A model generated the notes under the pieces. That model saw only the letters and a list, made by a program, of their open reading frames with translations, ran no database searches and was not told where the DNA came from. Shown piece by piece: positions 33,290 to 42,666 of a stretch of DNA of 64,000 bases. The position numbers and the translations under genes are program-made. How positions within the stretch are numbered: the stretch's first letter is position 1; every line of letters begins with the position of its first letter. The stretch is from Streptomyces sp. HUAS 15-9 (GTDB lineage: Bacteria; Actinomycetota; Actinomycetes; Streptomycetales; Streptomycetaceae), in assembly GCF_025642155.1 (NCBI RefSeq), contig NZ_CP106798.1:3348001-3412000 (forward strand), written 5' to 3'.

Positions 33290-34684
33290 CTAGCTACCCG
33301 ACTCCCCGTGGACGTACTCCGTCTGAAGGACGGGTTCCCCTCTGGACAGCTGGGTCGCGGACAGCGGCAGGTTGGCGCGGGCGGCCGTGTGCCGGTCGCG
33401 GACCACGTCCAGCGGCTCGCGGGCGACGACCTCGCCCCCCTTGACCAGCTCGACGAGCAGCTGCCTCTCGACCAGGTCGGCGGGCATCGGCCCGGTGCCG
33501 ACGACCTCGGCCTCCGCCACCCCCTCCGCGTCCAGCCGCCGCGCGGCCCATTTGCGGCCGCCGATGGAGGTCTTGCCGCCGGTGGACTTCTTCGCCACCG
33601 GCACCAGCGGCGCCCCGGGGTCGGTGGACTCGGCGCGGGCGACCAGCTTGTAGACCATCGAGCAGGTCGGATGCCCGGAACCGGTCACCAGCTGCGTACC
33701 GACGCCGTACGCGTCCACGGGCGCGGCGGCGAGCGAGGCGATGGCGTACTCGTCGAGGTCCGAGGTCACGACGATCTTCGTGCCGGTGGCGCCCAGGTCG
33801 TCCAGCTGCTGCCGCACCCGGTGCGCGACGAGGAGCAGGTCGCCGGAGTCGATGCGCACCGCGCCCAGCTCGGGTCCGGCCACCTCCACGGCCGTACGGA
33901 CGGCTTCCGCCACGTCGTACGTGTCCACGAGCAGCGTGGTGCCCCGGCCCAGGGAGTCGACCTGGGCCCGGAAGGCGTCCCGCTCGCGGTCGTGCAGCAG
34001 GGTGAAGGCGTGCGCGGAGGTGCCGACGGTCGGAATGCCGTAGCGGAAGCCGGCCGCCAGGTCCGAGGTGCTCGCGAAACCGCCGAGGTAGGCGGCCCGT
34101 GAGGCGGCGACGGCGGCCAGCTCGTGGGTGCGGCGGGCGCCCATCTCGATCAGCGGCCGGGTCCCGGCGGCCGAGGACATGCGGGAGGCGGCGGCCGCGA
34201 TCGCGGAGTCGTGGTTGAGGATGGACAGGATCACGGTCTCCAGGAGCACGCACTCGGCGAAGGTGCCCTCCACCCGCATGATCGGTGAGCCCGGGAAGTA
34301 CACCTCGCCCTCGGGGTAGCCCCAGATGTCACCGCTGAAGCGGTAGCCGGCCAGCCACTCCAAGGTCTCCTCGTCGACGATCTGCCGCTCGCGCAGGAAG
34401 CCGAGGACGCCCGCGTCGAACCGGAAGTTCTCGACCGCGTCCAGGACGCGCCCGGTGCCCGCCACGACGCCGTAGCGGCGGCCCTCGGGCAGCCGACGGG
34501 TGAAGACCTCGAACACGCTGCGCCGTTCGGCGGTACCCGCCTTGAGGGCGGCCCGCAGCATCGTCAGCTCGTACTGGTCCGTGAAAAGCGCCGTCGAGGG
34601 AACGCCCACCCGTCGCCCACCACCGCCCTTGTGAGGAAGCGCTTCGCGCCCTTCTTCTGGCAGCCCAAGGTCCGCTGTGTTCAT
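33290..34684 (-). CDS. pncB: nicotinate phosphoribosyltransferase
   Basis: A 464-aa NAPRTase that makes NaMN from nicotinate and PRPP. Family blocks: [11 protein letters not shown] near residue 35, [18 protein letters not shown], a H-D-S-A-I-A-A-A segment, L-V-D-T-Y-D, and [11 protein letters not shown] 34684 is preferred over a GTG-like start 7 codons upstream. It diverges from clpS across 57 bases and sits 103 bases upstream of pncA. Confidence 0.92.
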   Translation of the reverse strand: MNTADLGLPEEGREALPHKGGGGRRVGVPSTALFTDQYELTMLRAALKAGTAERRSVFEVFTRRLPEGRRYGVVAGTGRVLDAVENFRFDAGVLGFLRERQIVDEETLEWLAGYRFSGDIWGYPEGEVYFPGSPIMRVEGTFAECVLLETVILSILNHDSAIAAAASRMSSAAGTRPLIEMGARRTHELAAVAASRAAYLGGFASTSDLAAGFRYGIPTVGTSAHAFTLLHDRERDAFRAQVDSLGRGTTLLVDTYDVAEAVRTAVEVAGPELGAVRIDSGDLLLVAHRVRQQLDDLGATGTKIVVTSDLDEYAIASLAAAPVDAYGVGTQLVTGSGHPTCSMVYKLVARAESTDPGAPLVPVAKKSTGGKTSIGGRKWAARRLDAEGVAEAEVVGTGPMPADLVERQLLVELVKGGEVVAREPLDVVRDRHTAARANLPLSATQLSRGEPVLQTEYVHGESGS

Positions 34685-34741
34685 GGCAACCGATGGTACC
34701 CCCATTTCGTCAGTGTGACGATTTATGGCGTGCGTGGCAGC

Positions 34742-35059
34742 ATGGGCCCTGTGACGTCACCCGCTCCCGTAGAGATCGAACGCACCGAATCGGCGGAAGA
34801 GACCTTCGCCGTACCCGAGCCCGACGTCCCCTGGGTCACGATCGTCCACAACGACCCGGTCAACCTCATGAGCTACGTGACCTATGTCTTCCAGGCGTAT
34901 TTCGGGTACACGAAGGACAAGGCAACCAAGCTCATGCTCGACGTTCACCACAAGGGCCGGGCGGTCGTCTCCAGCGGCAGTCGCGAGGAGATGGAACGCG
35001 ACGTGCAGGCGATGCACGGTTACGGCCTGTGGGCCACCCTCCAGCAGGACCGGAAGTAG
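34742..35059 (+). CDS. clpS: ClpS, adaptor of the ClpAP/ClpCP protease
   Basis: A 105-aa N-end-rule adaptor. The core [16 protein letters not shown] has the Asn-Asp of the N-degron pocket; V-H-x-K-G-R-A-V-V and R-E-E-M-E-R-D-V follow. It delivers proteins with destabilising N-termini to Clp. ATG 34742 or GTG 34751 are both possible starts; neither has a strong ribosome binding site. The next gene, DUF2017, starts 12 bases downstream, the usual actinobacterial pairing. Confidence 0.93.
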   Translation: MGPVTSPAPVEIERTESAEETFAVPEPDVPWVTIVHNDPVNLMSYVTYVFQAYFGYTKDKATKLMLDVHHKGRAVVSSGSREEMERDVQAMHGYGLWATLQQDRK

Positions 35060-35071
35060 CGAATCTCCTCC

Positions 35072-35677
35072 ATGCCCGGAACCTTCGAACCGCTCCCCGG
35101 CGGCGGCGCGGCCGTCGCGCTCGACGACGTCGAGATCTCCATCATCCGGTCGCTGGCCGTCCAGCTCCTGGAGCTCATCGGTCCCGGCCCCGGCGCGGAG
35201 GCCCCCGAGGACCCGCTCGCCGAACTGTTCGCCGAGGGCCCGAGCGAACCGCCCGCCGACCCGGTGCTGCGCCGGCTCTTCCCGGACGCCTACAGCGACC
35301 CGGAGCTGGCCCCGGACTCGCCGAAGGACGCCGAGGAGCAGCGGGCCCACTCCGCGGAGTTCCGCCGCTACACCGAGAACGACCTGCGGGCCGGCAAGCG
35401 CGAGAGCGCGCTCGCGGTGATCGGCTCGCTGGACGCGCTCGCCCCGGTGGGGGAGGAGGGCGCGGTCCTCAAGCTCTCCCCCGAGGAGTCCCGGCGGTGG
35501 CTGGGCGCGCTCAACGATCTGCGTCTGGCGATCGGCTCCCGGCTGGAGATCACGGACGAGGACGACACCGATCTGCTCTACCGGCTCCCCGACGAGGACC
35601 CGCGCAAGCCGATGGTGATGGCGTATCTGTGGCTGGGCGGACTCCAGGAGACTCTGGTCGCCACCCTTATGCCCTGA
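35072..35677 (+). CDS. DUF2017 family protein
   Basis: A 201-aa actinobacterial protein of unknown function, regularly found after clpS and before a JAMM protease. It has F-E-P-L-P-G-G-G then V-A-L-D-D-V-E-I-S-I-I-R-S-L, D-P-V-L-R-R-L-F-P-D-A-Y, and Y-L-W-L-G-G-L-Q-E-T-L-V at the end. ATG 35072 lies 12 bases after the clpS stop, so the two are cotranscribed. Confidence 0.88.
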   Translation: MPGTFEPLPGGGAAVALDDVEISIIRSLAVQLLELIGPGPGAEAPEDPLAELFAEGPSEPPADPVLRRLFPDAYSDPELAPDSPKDAEEQRAHSAEFRRYTENDLRAGKRESALAVIGSLDALAPVGEEGAVLKLSPEESRRWLGALNDLRLAIGSRLEITDEDDTDLLYRLPDEDPRKPMVMAYLWLGGLQETLVATLMP

Positions 35678-35998
35678 TTCGAACCGGTCACGCGTTCGCT
35701 CAGAGGACGCTCAAATCCGGATAACGATCGCGTCACCAGTGCGGCCTGGTATGCCCCCTACGGGTGCTCTTTGTCCGCTTCTTCCTGTGCCGTGCGCCAC
35801 AGCGGGCAGAGTCGATCAATGTTGCGGCCGTGATAGATCTTCACGACCGCCCGGCGAACACCACCCATGTTCGGCCGGGTGCGCCACCGAGCCGGCGACC
35901 GCCGGCCAGGCAACAGCTCCATCAATCCGGGGGGATCGAAACCCGATCCGAGGCCGACTCGAGGCCCGGTTCGGCATGGAGAAAGGCGCACACAACTC
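35678..35998. other. intergenic region, 321 bases
   Basis: Upstream region of the permease gene. It contains a GCCGGC/GCCGGC hairpin at about 35892-35907 and otherwise mixed sequence. A riboswitch or attenuator is possible given the length, but I recognise no known class. No gene is supported. Confidence 0.4.
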
Positions 35999-37423
35999 AT
36001 GACCTCCGCTCAGGTCGACACGGAGAAGACCTCCGAAGAGGGTTACGAGCGCGGACTCGGCAGCCGCCAGGTCCAGATGATCGCCATCGGCGGCGCCATC
36101 GGCGTCGGCCTGTTCCTGGGAGCCGGGGCGAACATCGCCAAGGCCGGTCCCAGCCTCATCCTGATGTACGCCCTCGCGGGCGCCATCGTCTTCTTCATCA
36201 TGCGGGCGCTCGGCGAGCTCCTGCTGTACCGCCCGGTCTCGGGCTCCTTCGCGGAGTACTCCCGCGAGTTCCTCGGCCCGTTCTTCGGCTACTTCACCGG
36301 CTGGACGTACTGGCTGATGTGGGTCGTGACCGGCATGGCCGAACTGACGGCCGCCGCGATCTACGTCCACTACTGGTTCCCGCACATCCCGCAGTGGGTG
36401 ACCGCCCTGGTCTTCCTGGTGATCCTCTTCGGGGTCAACCTGATCTCCGTGAAGGTCTTCGGCGAGCTGGAGTTCTGGTTCTCGATGGTCAAGGTCACCG
36501 CCCTCATCGGCATGATCGTGATCGGCCTGGGCGTGCTGACCTTCGGCTTCAGCTCCGCCGGTGACACCGCCGCGGTGTCCAACCTCTGGCAGTTCGACGG
36601 CTTCTTCCCCAAGGGCATCGGCTCGTCCCTGATGACCCTGCAGGGCGTCATGTTCGCCTACCTCGCCGTCGAGTTGGTCGGTGTCACGGCCGGCGAGTCC
36701 GAGGACCCGGAGAAGACCCTCCCCAAGGCGATCAACACCCTGCCCTGGCGTATCGCCCTCTTCTACGTCGGCGCCCTCACCGTCATCCTGTGCGTGGTCA
36801 AGTGGACCGAGTTCGCGCCCGGCGTGAGCCCCTTCGTCGCCGCCTTCGCCAAGATCGGCATCCCGGCCGGCGCCGGCATCGTCAACTTCGTGGTGCTCAC
36901 CGCCGCCCTGTCGTCCTGCAACTCCGGCATGTACTCCACGGGCCGCATGCTGCGCACCCTGGCCGACAACGGCGAGGCCCCGCGGGTCTTCAGCAAGCTG
37001 TCGTCCACCAAGACGCCCGCCTTCGGCATCACGGTCTCGGTCCTCTTCATGGGTATCGGCGTGATCCTGAACTACATCGTCCCGGAGAAGGCCTTCGGCT
37101 ACGTCATGTCCGTCGCCACCGCGGCCGGCATCTGGACCTGGCTGATGATCCTGATCAGCCACGTCCTGTACCGCCGCGCGGTCGTCGCGGGCCGGCTGCC
37201 CGCCTCCGCCTTCCCGGCGCCGGGCGGCGCGGTGTGCAGCTGGATCGCCATCGTGTTCCTGCTCTTCGTCACGGGCCTGATCGCGTACGACGCCGACTCC
37301 CGCGTCTGCCTGTACGTGATGGCCGGCTGGGCCGCCGCCCTCGGTGTCGGCTGGGCCGTGCTCAAGGCCCGCAACCCTCAGGTCACCGAGCGCCGCGAGC
37401 CGGTGCTCGAGAAGGTCGGCTGA
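35999..37423 (+). CDS. amino-acid permease (APC superfamily)
   Basis: A 474-aa transporter with about twelve membrane helices. Helix 1 reads Q-M-I-A-I-G-G-A-I-G-V-G-L-F-L-G-A-G, the substrate-binding motif of the AAT/GabP-type subgroup; F-A-E-Y-S-R-E-F-L-G, V-E-L-V-G-V-T-A-G-E-S-E-D-P and C-N-S-G-M-Y-S-T-G-R-M-L are further marks. ATG 35999 is the family start. The substrate is not defined. It lies between DUF2017 and the cysteine genes and ends at a strong terminator. Confidence 0.9.
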   Translation: MTSAQVDTEKTSEEGYERGLGSRQVQMIAIGGAIGVGLFLGAGANIAKAGPSLILMYALAGAIVFFIMRALGELLLYRPVSGSFAEYSREFLGPFFGYFTGWTYWLMWVVTGMAELTAAAIYVHYWFPHIPQWVTALVFLVILFGVNLISVKVFGELEFWFSMVKVTALIGMIVIGLGVLTFGFSSAGDTAAVSNLWQFDGFFPKGIGSSLMTLQGVMFAYLAVELVGVTAGESEDPEKTLPKAINTLPWRIALFYVGALTVILCVVKWTEFAPGVSPFVAAFAKIGIPAGAGIVNFVVLTAALSSCNSGMYSTGRMLRTLADNGEAPRVFSKLSSTKTPAFGITVSVLFMGIGVILNYIVPEKAFGYVMSVATAAGIWTWLMILISHVLYRRAVVAGRLPASAFPAPGGAVCSWIAIVFLLFVTGLIAYDADSRVCLYVMAGWAAALGVGWAVLKARNPQVTERREPVLEKVG

Positions 37424-37500
37424 CCTCACCCCAGGGACGTCCGGCCGCGGGGAGCACTCGTGGCGCCCCCAGCGGCCGCCGCTCAGGGCGTCCGGCATAT

Positions 37501-37537
37501 GGGCCGCCCCGTACCAGCCTTCGGTACGGGGCGGCCC
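37501..37537 (+). terminator. terminator after the permease
   Basis: A perfect 15-bp stem (37501-37515 with 37523-37537) and 7-base loop, 77 bases after the permease stop and 20 before the JAMM protease start, so the latter needs its own promoter or read-through. Confidence 0.8.
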
Positions 37538-37556
37538 TCTGCTTATCCTGACCGAC

Positions 37557-37979
37557 ATGCTGACCATCACCCAGGCCCTCCACGACCAGATCGTCGCCCA
37601 TGCCCGCAAGGACCACCCCGACGAGGCGTGCGGCGTCGTCGCGGGCCCGGCGGGTTCGGACCGCCCCGAGCGCTTCGTCCCGATGCTGAACGCGGCCATG
37701 TCGCCCACCTTCTACGAGTTCGACTCGGGCGACCTGCTCAAGCTCTACCGGGACCTGGACGACCGGGACGAGGAGCCGGTGGTGATCTACCACTCCCACA
37801 CGGCGACCGAGGCTTACCCGTCCCGCACCGACATCTCCTACGCCAATGAGCCCGGCGCCCACTACGTGCTGGTCTCCACGGCCGACACCGACGGCCTCGG
37901 CGAGTTCCAGTTCCGCTCCTTCCGCATCCAGGACGGCGAGGTCAAGGAGGAGGAGGTCAAGGTCGTGGAGGCCTACTGA
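37557..37979 (+). CDS. mec: JAMM-type protease, Mec-like (CysO processing)
   Basis: A 140-aa Mov34/MPN (JAMM) metalloprotease. The zinc motif is H-S-H-T-A-T-E-A-Y-P-S-R-T-D with an upstream Glu in D-E-A-C-G-V-V. In Mycobacterium Mec releases cysteine from the sulphur carrier CysO after CysM has built it. Here cysO and cysM follow within 600 bases. CysO carries two residues after its GG, so this protease may also mature CysO (inference). ATG 37557. Confidence 0.88.
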   Translation: MLTITQALHDQIVAHARKDHPDEACGVVAGPAGSDRPERFVPMLNAAMSPTFYEFDSGDLLKLYRDLDDRDEEPVVIYHSHTATEAYPSRTDISYANEPGAHYVLVSTADTDGLGEFQFRSFRIQDGEVKEEEVKVVEAY

Positions 37980-38066
37980 GGGGAGGATCCCGCAGTTCGG
38001 TCAGAATTCATCCACGATGCGAGATCACACTCCAGGATCCGGACCGGGAATCGATACGATGAGCCC

Positions 38067-38162
38067 ATGGTTCTGAACGACGTGAGCGAAAAGACGCCGG
38101 GCATGCTGCTCGTGGCGCGGCTGCACGTCGACCTGTGCAGGCTCGCCAGCGCCATCTGTTGA
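38067..38162 (+). CDS. 31-aa leader peptide upstream of cysO-cysM (putative attenuator)
   Basis: ATG 38067 opens a 31-codon frame ending A-R-L-H-V-D-L-C-R-L-A-S-A-I-C then TGA 38160-38162. The R-x-H-V-D-L-C-R-x-A-S-A-x-C motif is that of the short putative leader peptides upstream of sulphur-metabolism genes in Streptomyces. Two Cys codons, one just before the stop, suit attenuation that responds to cysteine supply. The 120-base leader after it, rich in GC and with partly complementary stretches (for example about 38176-38200), leads to cysO at 38284. Confidence 0.75.
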   Translation: MVLNDVSEKTPGMLLVARLHVDLCRLASAIC

Positions 38163-38283
38163 CGCCGAACACTGCCGCCGTACGGCCGTGAGCCGCGGCA
38201 CGTTTGACCGCGTACGAGTACGCCCCCCCCAGCGCCGCCGCGCGCCCCACCGACCTGACTACTTCCGACAGGAGCCCGCACCC

Positions 38284-38562
38284 ATGGCCATCGAGGTCCG
38301 CATCCCCACCATCCTCCGCACGTACACCGACGGTCAGAAGGCGGTGGAGGGCAGTGGTGAGACCCTCGCCGAGCTGCTCGCCGACCTCGAGACCCGGCAC
38401 ACGGGCATCCATGCCCGGATCGTCGACGAAGGCAGGCTGCGCCGCTTCGTCAATGTCTACCTGAACGACGAGGACGTCCGCTTCCTCGACAACATCAACA
38501 CCAAGCTGTCCGACGGTGACGCGGTGACGATCCTCCCCGCTGTCGCCGGCGGCATGGCCTGA
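38284..38562 (+). CDS. cysO: CysO-like sulphur-carrier protein (MoaD/ThiS family)
   Basis: A 92-aa ubiquitin-like sulphur carrier. It matches mycobacterial CysO closely: V-x-I-P-T-I-L-R near the start, F-V-N-V-Y-L-N-D-E-D-V-R-F-L in the middle and D-A-V-T-I-L-P-A-V-A-G-G at the end. A thiocarboxylate on the C-terminal Gly donates sulphur to CysM. Unlike the Mycobacterium protein, two residues (Met-Ala) follow the GG, so a trimming step must come first. The cysM start is 17 bases downstream, in one operon. Confidence 0.9.
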   Translation: MAIEVRIPTILRTYTDGQKAVEGSGETLAELLADLETRHTGIHARIVDEGRLRRFVNVYLNDEDVRFLDNINTKLSDGDAVTILPAVAGGMA

Positions 38563-38573
38563 TCGGCCGCTGA

Positions 38574-39530
<957 letters not shown>

Positions 39531-39549
39531 GGCTCATCAAGCAGCCGCC

Positions 39550-39571
39550 AGCCCCCTCTCACGAGGGGGCT
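39550..39571 (+). terminator. terminator after cysM
   Basis: A perfect 9-bp stem AGCCCCCTC / GAGGGGGCT with a TCAC loop, 20 bases after the cysM stop. Confidence 0.75.
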
Positions 39572-39689
39572 AAACGCTGCCTATGGAGCGGCAAAGATCT
39601 TTCCGCGGTACTGCCGGGGTCCCCGCGCCGAGGCTACGGTCCTCGCGCACTCCCCTGAGTGTCATGCTCATGGCTGCACGGACCCCGCC

Positions 39690-41428
39690 GCTACCGGGTC
39701 TAATCGCAGTGCACCGGGCTTTGGCCCGGTGGTGAAGCGATTCTGAGAAGTGCTCTGACTTGCCTGTGCACATGGGTCCGCACTGTCGACCTCAGCTCAG
39801 ACGGGCCGGTTCTGCTGCTCGATGTACTGTTTCACGATCGACAGAGGAGCCCCGCCGACCGACCCGGCGAAGTACGAGCCGGACCACAGCCGCTGTGCCC
39901 GCCAGTAGTGTCGGACCAGTTCCGGATACTCCTGGCGGAGCCTGCGGGAACTGACGCCCTTGAGGCTGTTGACCAGCTTGGACAGGGCAACTTTCGGCGG
40001 GAAGTTCACGAGCAGGTGGACGTGGTTGTTCTCGCCGTTGAACTCGACCAGCTCGCATTCGAAGTCGGCGCAGACGGCCCGCATGATCTCTTCCATGCGC
40101 GTCAGGTGGGCGTCATTGAAGACCTTGTGCCGGTACTTCGTCATGAAAACCAAGTGTGCGTGAAGAACGAAGACACAGTGTCGGCCGGTGCGGATGTTCT
40201 GATACTCAGCCATAAACCAACCGTAGTAGGGTCAGAGGTATGCAGCTGAGGTACAGCTTCCGCCTGTATCCGAATGGTTTTCAGCGCTCAGCGTTGGCCA
40301 GGGCGTTCGGGTGTGCGCGGGTGGTCTACAACGATGCGCTTCGCGCCCGTGAGACCGCCCGCGCCGCGGGCGAGGCGTTCCCGAAGACCGGGGAGCTGTC
40401 CAAACTGCTGATCACCGAGGCCAAGCTCACCGAAGAGCGCGCATGGCTCGGCGAGGTGTCCGCCGTCGTCCTCCAGCAGTCCCTCCGGGACCTGGACACC
40501 GCATACCGGAACTTCTTCGACGGCCTCAAGGGCAAGCGCCCGCGCATGGGAGCGCCCCGGTTCAAATCCCGCAAGGACAACCGGCAGGCCGTACGGTTCA
40601 CCGCGAACGCCCGATGGAAGATCACGACCGGCGGGGACCTGTCCCTGCCGAAGATCGGCGACGTGCGGGTCAAGTGGTCCCGCAATCTCCCCTCCGTGCC
40701 GTCCACGGTAACCGTGATCAAAGACGCTGCCGGGAGATACTTCGCGTCCTTCGTCGTGGAGACCGGCCCCGAGACGCTGCCCGACGTGGCAGCCGCCGTC
40801 GGCATCGACCTGGGCCTCGGGCACTTCGCGGTCCTCTCCGACGGCACGAAGATCGACGCCCCGCGCTTCCTGCGCCGGGCCGAGAAGAAACTCAAGAGGG
40901 AACAGCGCCGCCTGTCCCGCAAGGCCAAGGGATCGAAGAACAGGGACAAGGCCCGCATCAAGGTCGCCCGCGCTCACGCGCAGGTGGCCGACGCACGGCG
41001 CGAGTTCCACCACCAGCTCTCAACGAGGATCATTCGCGACAACCAAGCGATTGCCGTTGAGGACCTGGCGGTGAAGGGGCTCGCTCGTACGCGCCTGGCC
41101 AAGTCCGTCCACGACGCGGGATGGTCCGCGTTCGTGACGATGCTGGAGTACAAGGCCGCGAAGTTCGGCCGCAGCTTCCTCCGCATCGGACGGTTCGAGC
41201 CGACCTCCCAGGTCTGCTCGCAGTGTGGCGTCAAGGACGGCCCCAAACCCCTGCACATTCGCGTGTGGGAATGCGGGGCTTGCGGGGCCGTCCTCGACCG
41301 GGACATCAACGCGGCGGTCAACGTCGCCAAGGCCGCCGGACTGGCGGTGTCAGCCTGTGGAGCGCAGGTAAGACGGGTACTCGTACCGGCCCAGCGCGGT
41401 GAAGCAGACATCCGATGCGGAAGAACTG
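39690..41428 (+). mobile_element. left part of an IS200/IS605-family element (left end, tnpA, tnpB)
   Basis: The element has divergent tnpA (minus) and tnpB (plus). Its left end carries a two-part hairpin at 39702-39742: AATCGC pairs with GCGATT outside and CACCGGGC with GCCCGGTG inside. The tnpB end is cut by the end of IS110 element A at about 41428, and the missing right end lies at 28733-29090. The exact left boundary is uncertain. Between the cysM terminator and the element (39572-39701) only a distant inverted pair (39615-39622 with 39680-39687) is seen. Confidence 0.7.
39797..40213 (-). CDS. tnpA: IS200/IS605 transposase TnpA (HUH, Y1)
   Basis: A 138-aa single-strand DNA transposase. 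The HUH metal motif is N-H-V-H-L-L-V and the catalytic Tyr lies in I-V-K-Q-Y-I-E-Q-Q near the C-terminus; V-F-M-T-K-Y-R-H-K-V-F near the start is conserved. It would cut and join the element's hairpin ends. It looks intact, but its own right end has been carried 12 kb away. It diverges from tnpB with 26 bases between. Confidence 0.92.
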   Translation of the reverse strand: MAEYQNIRTGRHCVFVLHAHLVFMTKYRHKVFNDAHLTRMEEIMRAVCADFECELVEFNGENNHVHLLVNFPPKVALSKLVNSLKGVSSRRLRQEYPELVRHYWRAQRLWSGSYFAGSVGGAPLSIVKQYIEQQNRPV

Positions 41429-41505
41429 TCAAGCGGCATCCGCTAGTTGAGTGTCTGATGGGGCGGCGAAGGCCACCGTTTCGCTGTAGTGGACGCGGTG
41501 GGTGA
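40240..41505 (+). CDS. tnpB: TnpB RNA-guided nuclease of the IS605 element, with an altered C-terminus
   Basis: A 421-aa TnpB. The RuvC acids lie in G-I-D-L-G-L-G-H-F-A, V-E-D-L-A-V-K-G-L and L-D-R-D-I-N-A-A-V-N-V; the zinc ribbon is C-S-Q-C ... C-G-A-C-G. TnpB uses an omega RNA encoded over its gene's 3' end to cut DNA. From about 41429 (after R-G-E-A-D-I-R-C-G-R-T-V) the frame runs into IS110 sequence, so the last 25 or so residues are foreign, and the normal 3' guide RNA region and right end are missing. Confidence 0.88.
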   Translation: MQLRYSFRLYPNGFQRSALARAFGCARVVYNDALRARETARAAGEAFPKTGELSKLLITEAKLTEERAWLGEVSAVVLQQSLRDLDTAYRNFFDGLKGKRPRMGAPRFKSRKDNRQAVRFTANARWKITTGGDLSLPKIGDVRVKWSRNLPSVPSTVTVIKDAAGRYFASFVVETGPETLPDVAAAVGIDLGLGHFAVLSDGTKIDAPRFLRRAEKKLKREQRRLSRKAKGSKNRDKARIKVARAHAQVADARREFHHQLSTRIIRDNQAIAVEDLAVKGLARTRLAKSVHDAGWSAFVTMLEYKAAKFGRSFLRIGRFEPTSQVCSQCGVKDGPKPLHIRVWECGACGAVLDRDINAAVNVAKAAGLAVSACGAQVRRVLVPAQRGEADIRCGRTVKRHPLVECLMGRRRPPFRCSGRGG

Positions 41506-42116
41506 GGCAGTGGTGGAGGCAGCCGAGCATGCGGTTGAAAAGGTTGCGCTGAGCGGCGGTGTGGCGGTCTCCGGCCTTGCGGCGGCGGTCGTAGTGGGCT
41601 CTGGCGCCGTCTGAGTGGGCCATGGCGGCGAAGGCCCACACGTAGCCGACACCGGCCAGTCGCTGGTTCTTGACCCGGCGGGCAAGGACGGCCACGCTCT
41701 TGCCGGAGGCCCTGGTGATCGGGGCCGAACCGGCGTAAGCCTTGAGGCTTTTCGCGTCGGCGAAGCGGGATCGGTCGTCGCCGATCTCGGCGAACACCCG
41801 GGCGCCGCTGAGCGCGCTGAGCCCTGGGAAGCCGGTGATGATCTCGGCGTCCGGGTGCTGCTTAAAGACTCCATCGCGGCCTCGGCGAGGTCGTCGGCGC
41901 TGGCGCAGGCGGCATCCAGCTGCCGCAGCAGGGCGAGGGTCTGGCGGCCCATGGCCTCTTCGACCAGCGGGAGCTGGCGCATCTGCGGGGCGCGCAGCGC
42001 GGTCTGGAGACGCTCTGCCTCTGCATCGATGGTGTTCTTGCGACCGGCCTTCTTCAGCAACGACCGCAACTGGGCGCGGGTCAGCTGGGCGGCCTGGCCG
42101 GGGGTGGGGGCGGCCG
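41429..42116 (-). pseudogene. IS110 transposase, C-terminal half (element A), with a frameshift
   Basis: Read from 42116 to 41429: A-A-P-T-P-G-Q-A-A-Q-L-T-R-A-Q-L, then Q-L-P-L-V-E-E-A-M-G, then after a slip H-P-D-A-E-I-I-T-G-F-P-G, A-R-V-F-A-E-I-G-D-D, and A-Y-A-G-S-A-P-I-T-R-A-S-G-K-S, the IS110/IS902 C-terminal domain with its serine. One T is missing in TCTTTAAG at 41864-41870, so the frame breaks there. The N-terminal half is at 29325-29877. Its stop TGA is 41431-41429, right at the joint with tnpB. Confidence 0.85.
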
Positions 42117-42266
42117 CAACACCGGCGCCGGGTCGTGCCGGTTCGCGGCAGCGGACTTGGCCGTCGTGCCGGCCTCCGCCACGGCGAACGTCGAGAACGT
42201 GGCGGTGGCCGCCGCGAGTGCCACACCGATCGCGGCCGCTCTGAACGTCCAGGGTCTGCTGATCAC
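42117..42266 (-). pseudogene. M6 protease: start and signal peptide, cut from its body
   Basis: GTG 42266 has GGGGGAGGAAG 5 bases upstream and opens W-T-F-R-A-A-A-I-G-V-A-L-A-A-A, a signal peptide, then N-R-H-D-P-A-P-V-L, ending at TTG 42119-42117. There it meets IS110 sequence. The body that should follow (K-Q-Q-E-H-N-L-D) is at 29878-32082. Frame and sense fit exactly across the joint. It is still next to its native promoter region, so this end did not move. Confidence 0.88.
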
Positions 42267-42666
42267 TTGCTTCCTCCCCCGCGTCCGGGCACACGGAAGG
42301 GGGTCCTGGTCATGGAGGTCCGTGCGCGCCTGATCAACGCGTGTAGTCAAGTGACGACATTTGACTAGAGGTTTAAAAGAAAAGACAGACCTTGACTTGG
42401 ACAGGACAAGTGCACTATGCGGAGCGGGAGTTCGCTTTACGAACGCCTCGCATACGACTTGACGGGCGCGCGAGTCCGTCCACTTGGCGGACCCCATGAC
42501 TCCGTGCGCCCCCTGTGCACCGGTACCGTGGGTTAGGTCACGCTTACCGGCGGTTCCACTCGGGCATGCACGCGATTAGAGTCGAATGGTGGAACGCCCG
42601 GAAGTCGGCGGAAAGCCAGGCCGGTTACCCGTCTCACCCCCAATATCTTCCGAGGACACGATTGCC
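42267..42666. other. intergenic region, 400 bases, divergent promoters
   Basis: It lies between the M6 start (minus) and the small membrane protein gene (plus). The part around 42340-42420 is unusually AT-rich for this genome. It has several TTGACT/AGTCAA boxes: an inverted pair AGTCAA (42345-42350) and TTGACT (42361-42366), another TTGACT at 42392-42397, and TTGACG at about 42459. These suggest promoter or operator elements of the protease gene. No other gene is supported. Confidence 0.5.
42345..42366. promoter_or_regulatory. inverted repeat AGTCAA-N10-TTGACT
   Basis: A perfect 6-bp inverted repeat with a 10-base spacer, about 80-100 bases upstream of the protease GTG, in an AT-rich stretch with further TTGACT boxes. 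A regulator site is likely but the factor is unknown. Confidence 0.35.

Noticed and set aside
39572..39701. Possible riboswitch after cysM
   Set aside because: There is a distant CGGGGTCC/GGACCCCG pair, but it lies after a terminator and before a transposon end with no gene to control, and no known RNA class fits.
41406..41505. The last 25-30 residues of tnpB as a normal C-terminus
   Set aside because: From about 41,429 the DNA is the end of the IS110 transposase gene read on the other strand, so these residues are a read-through product.
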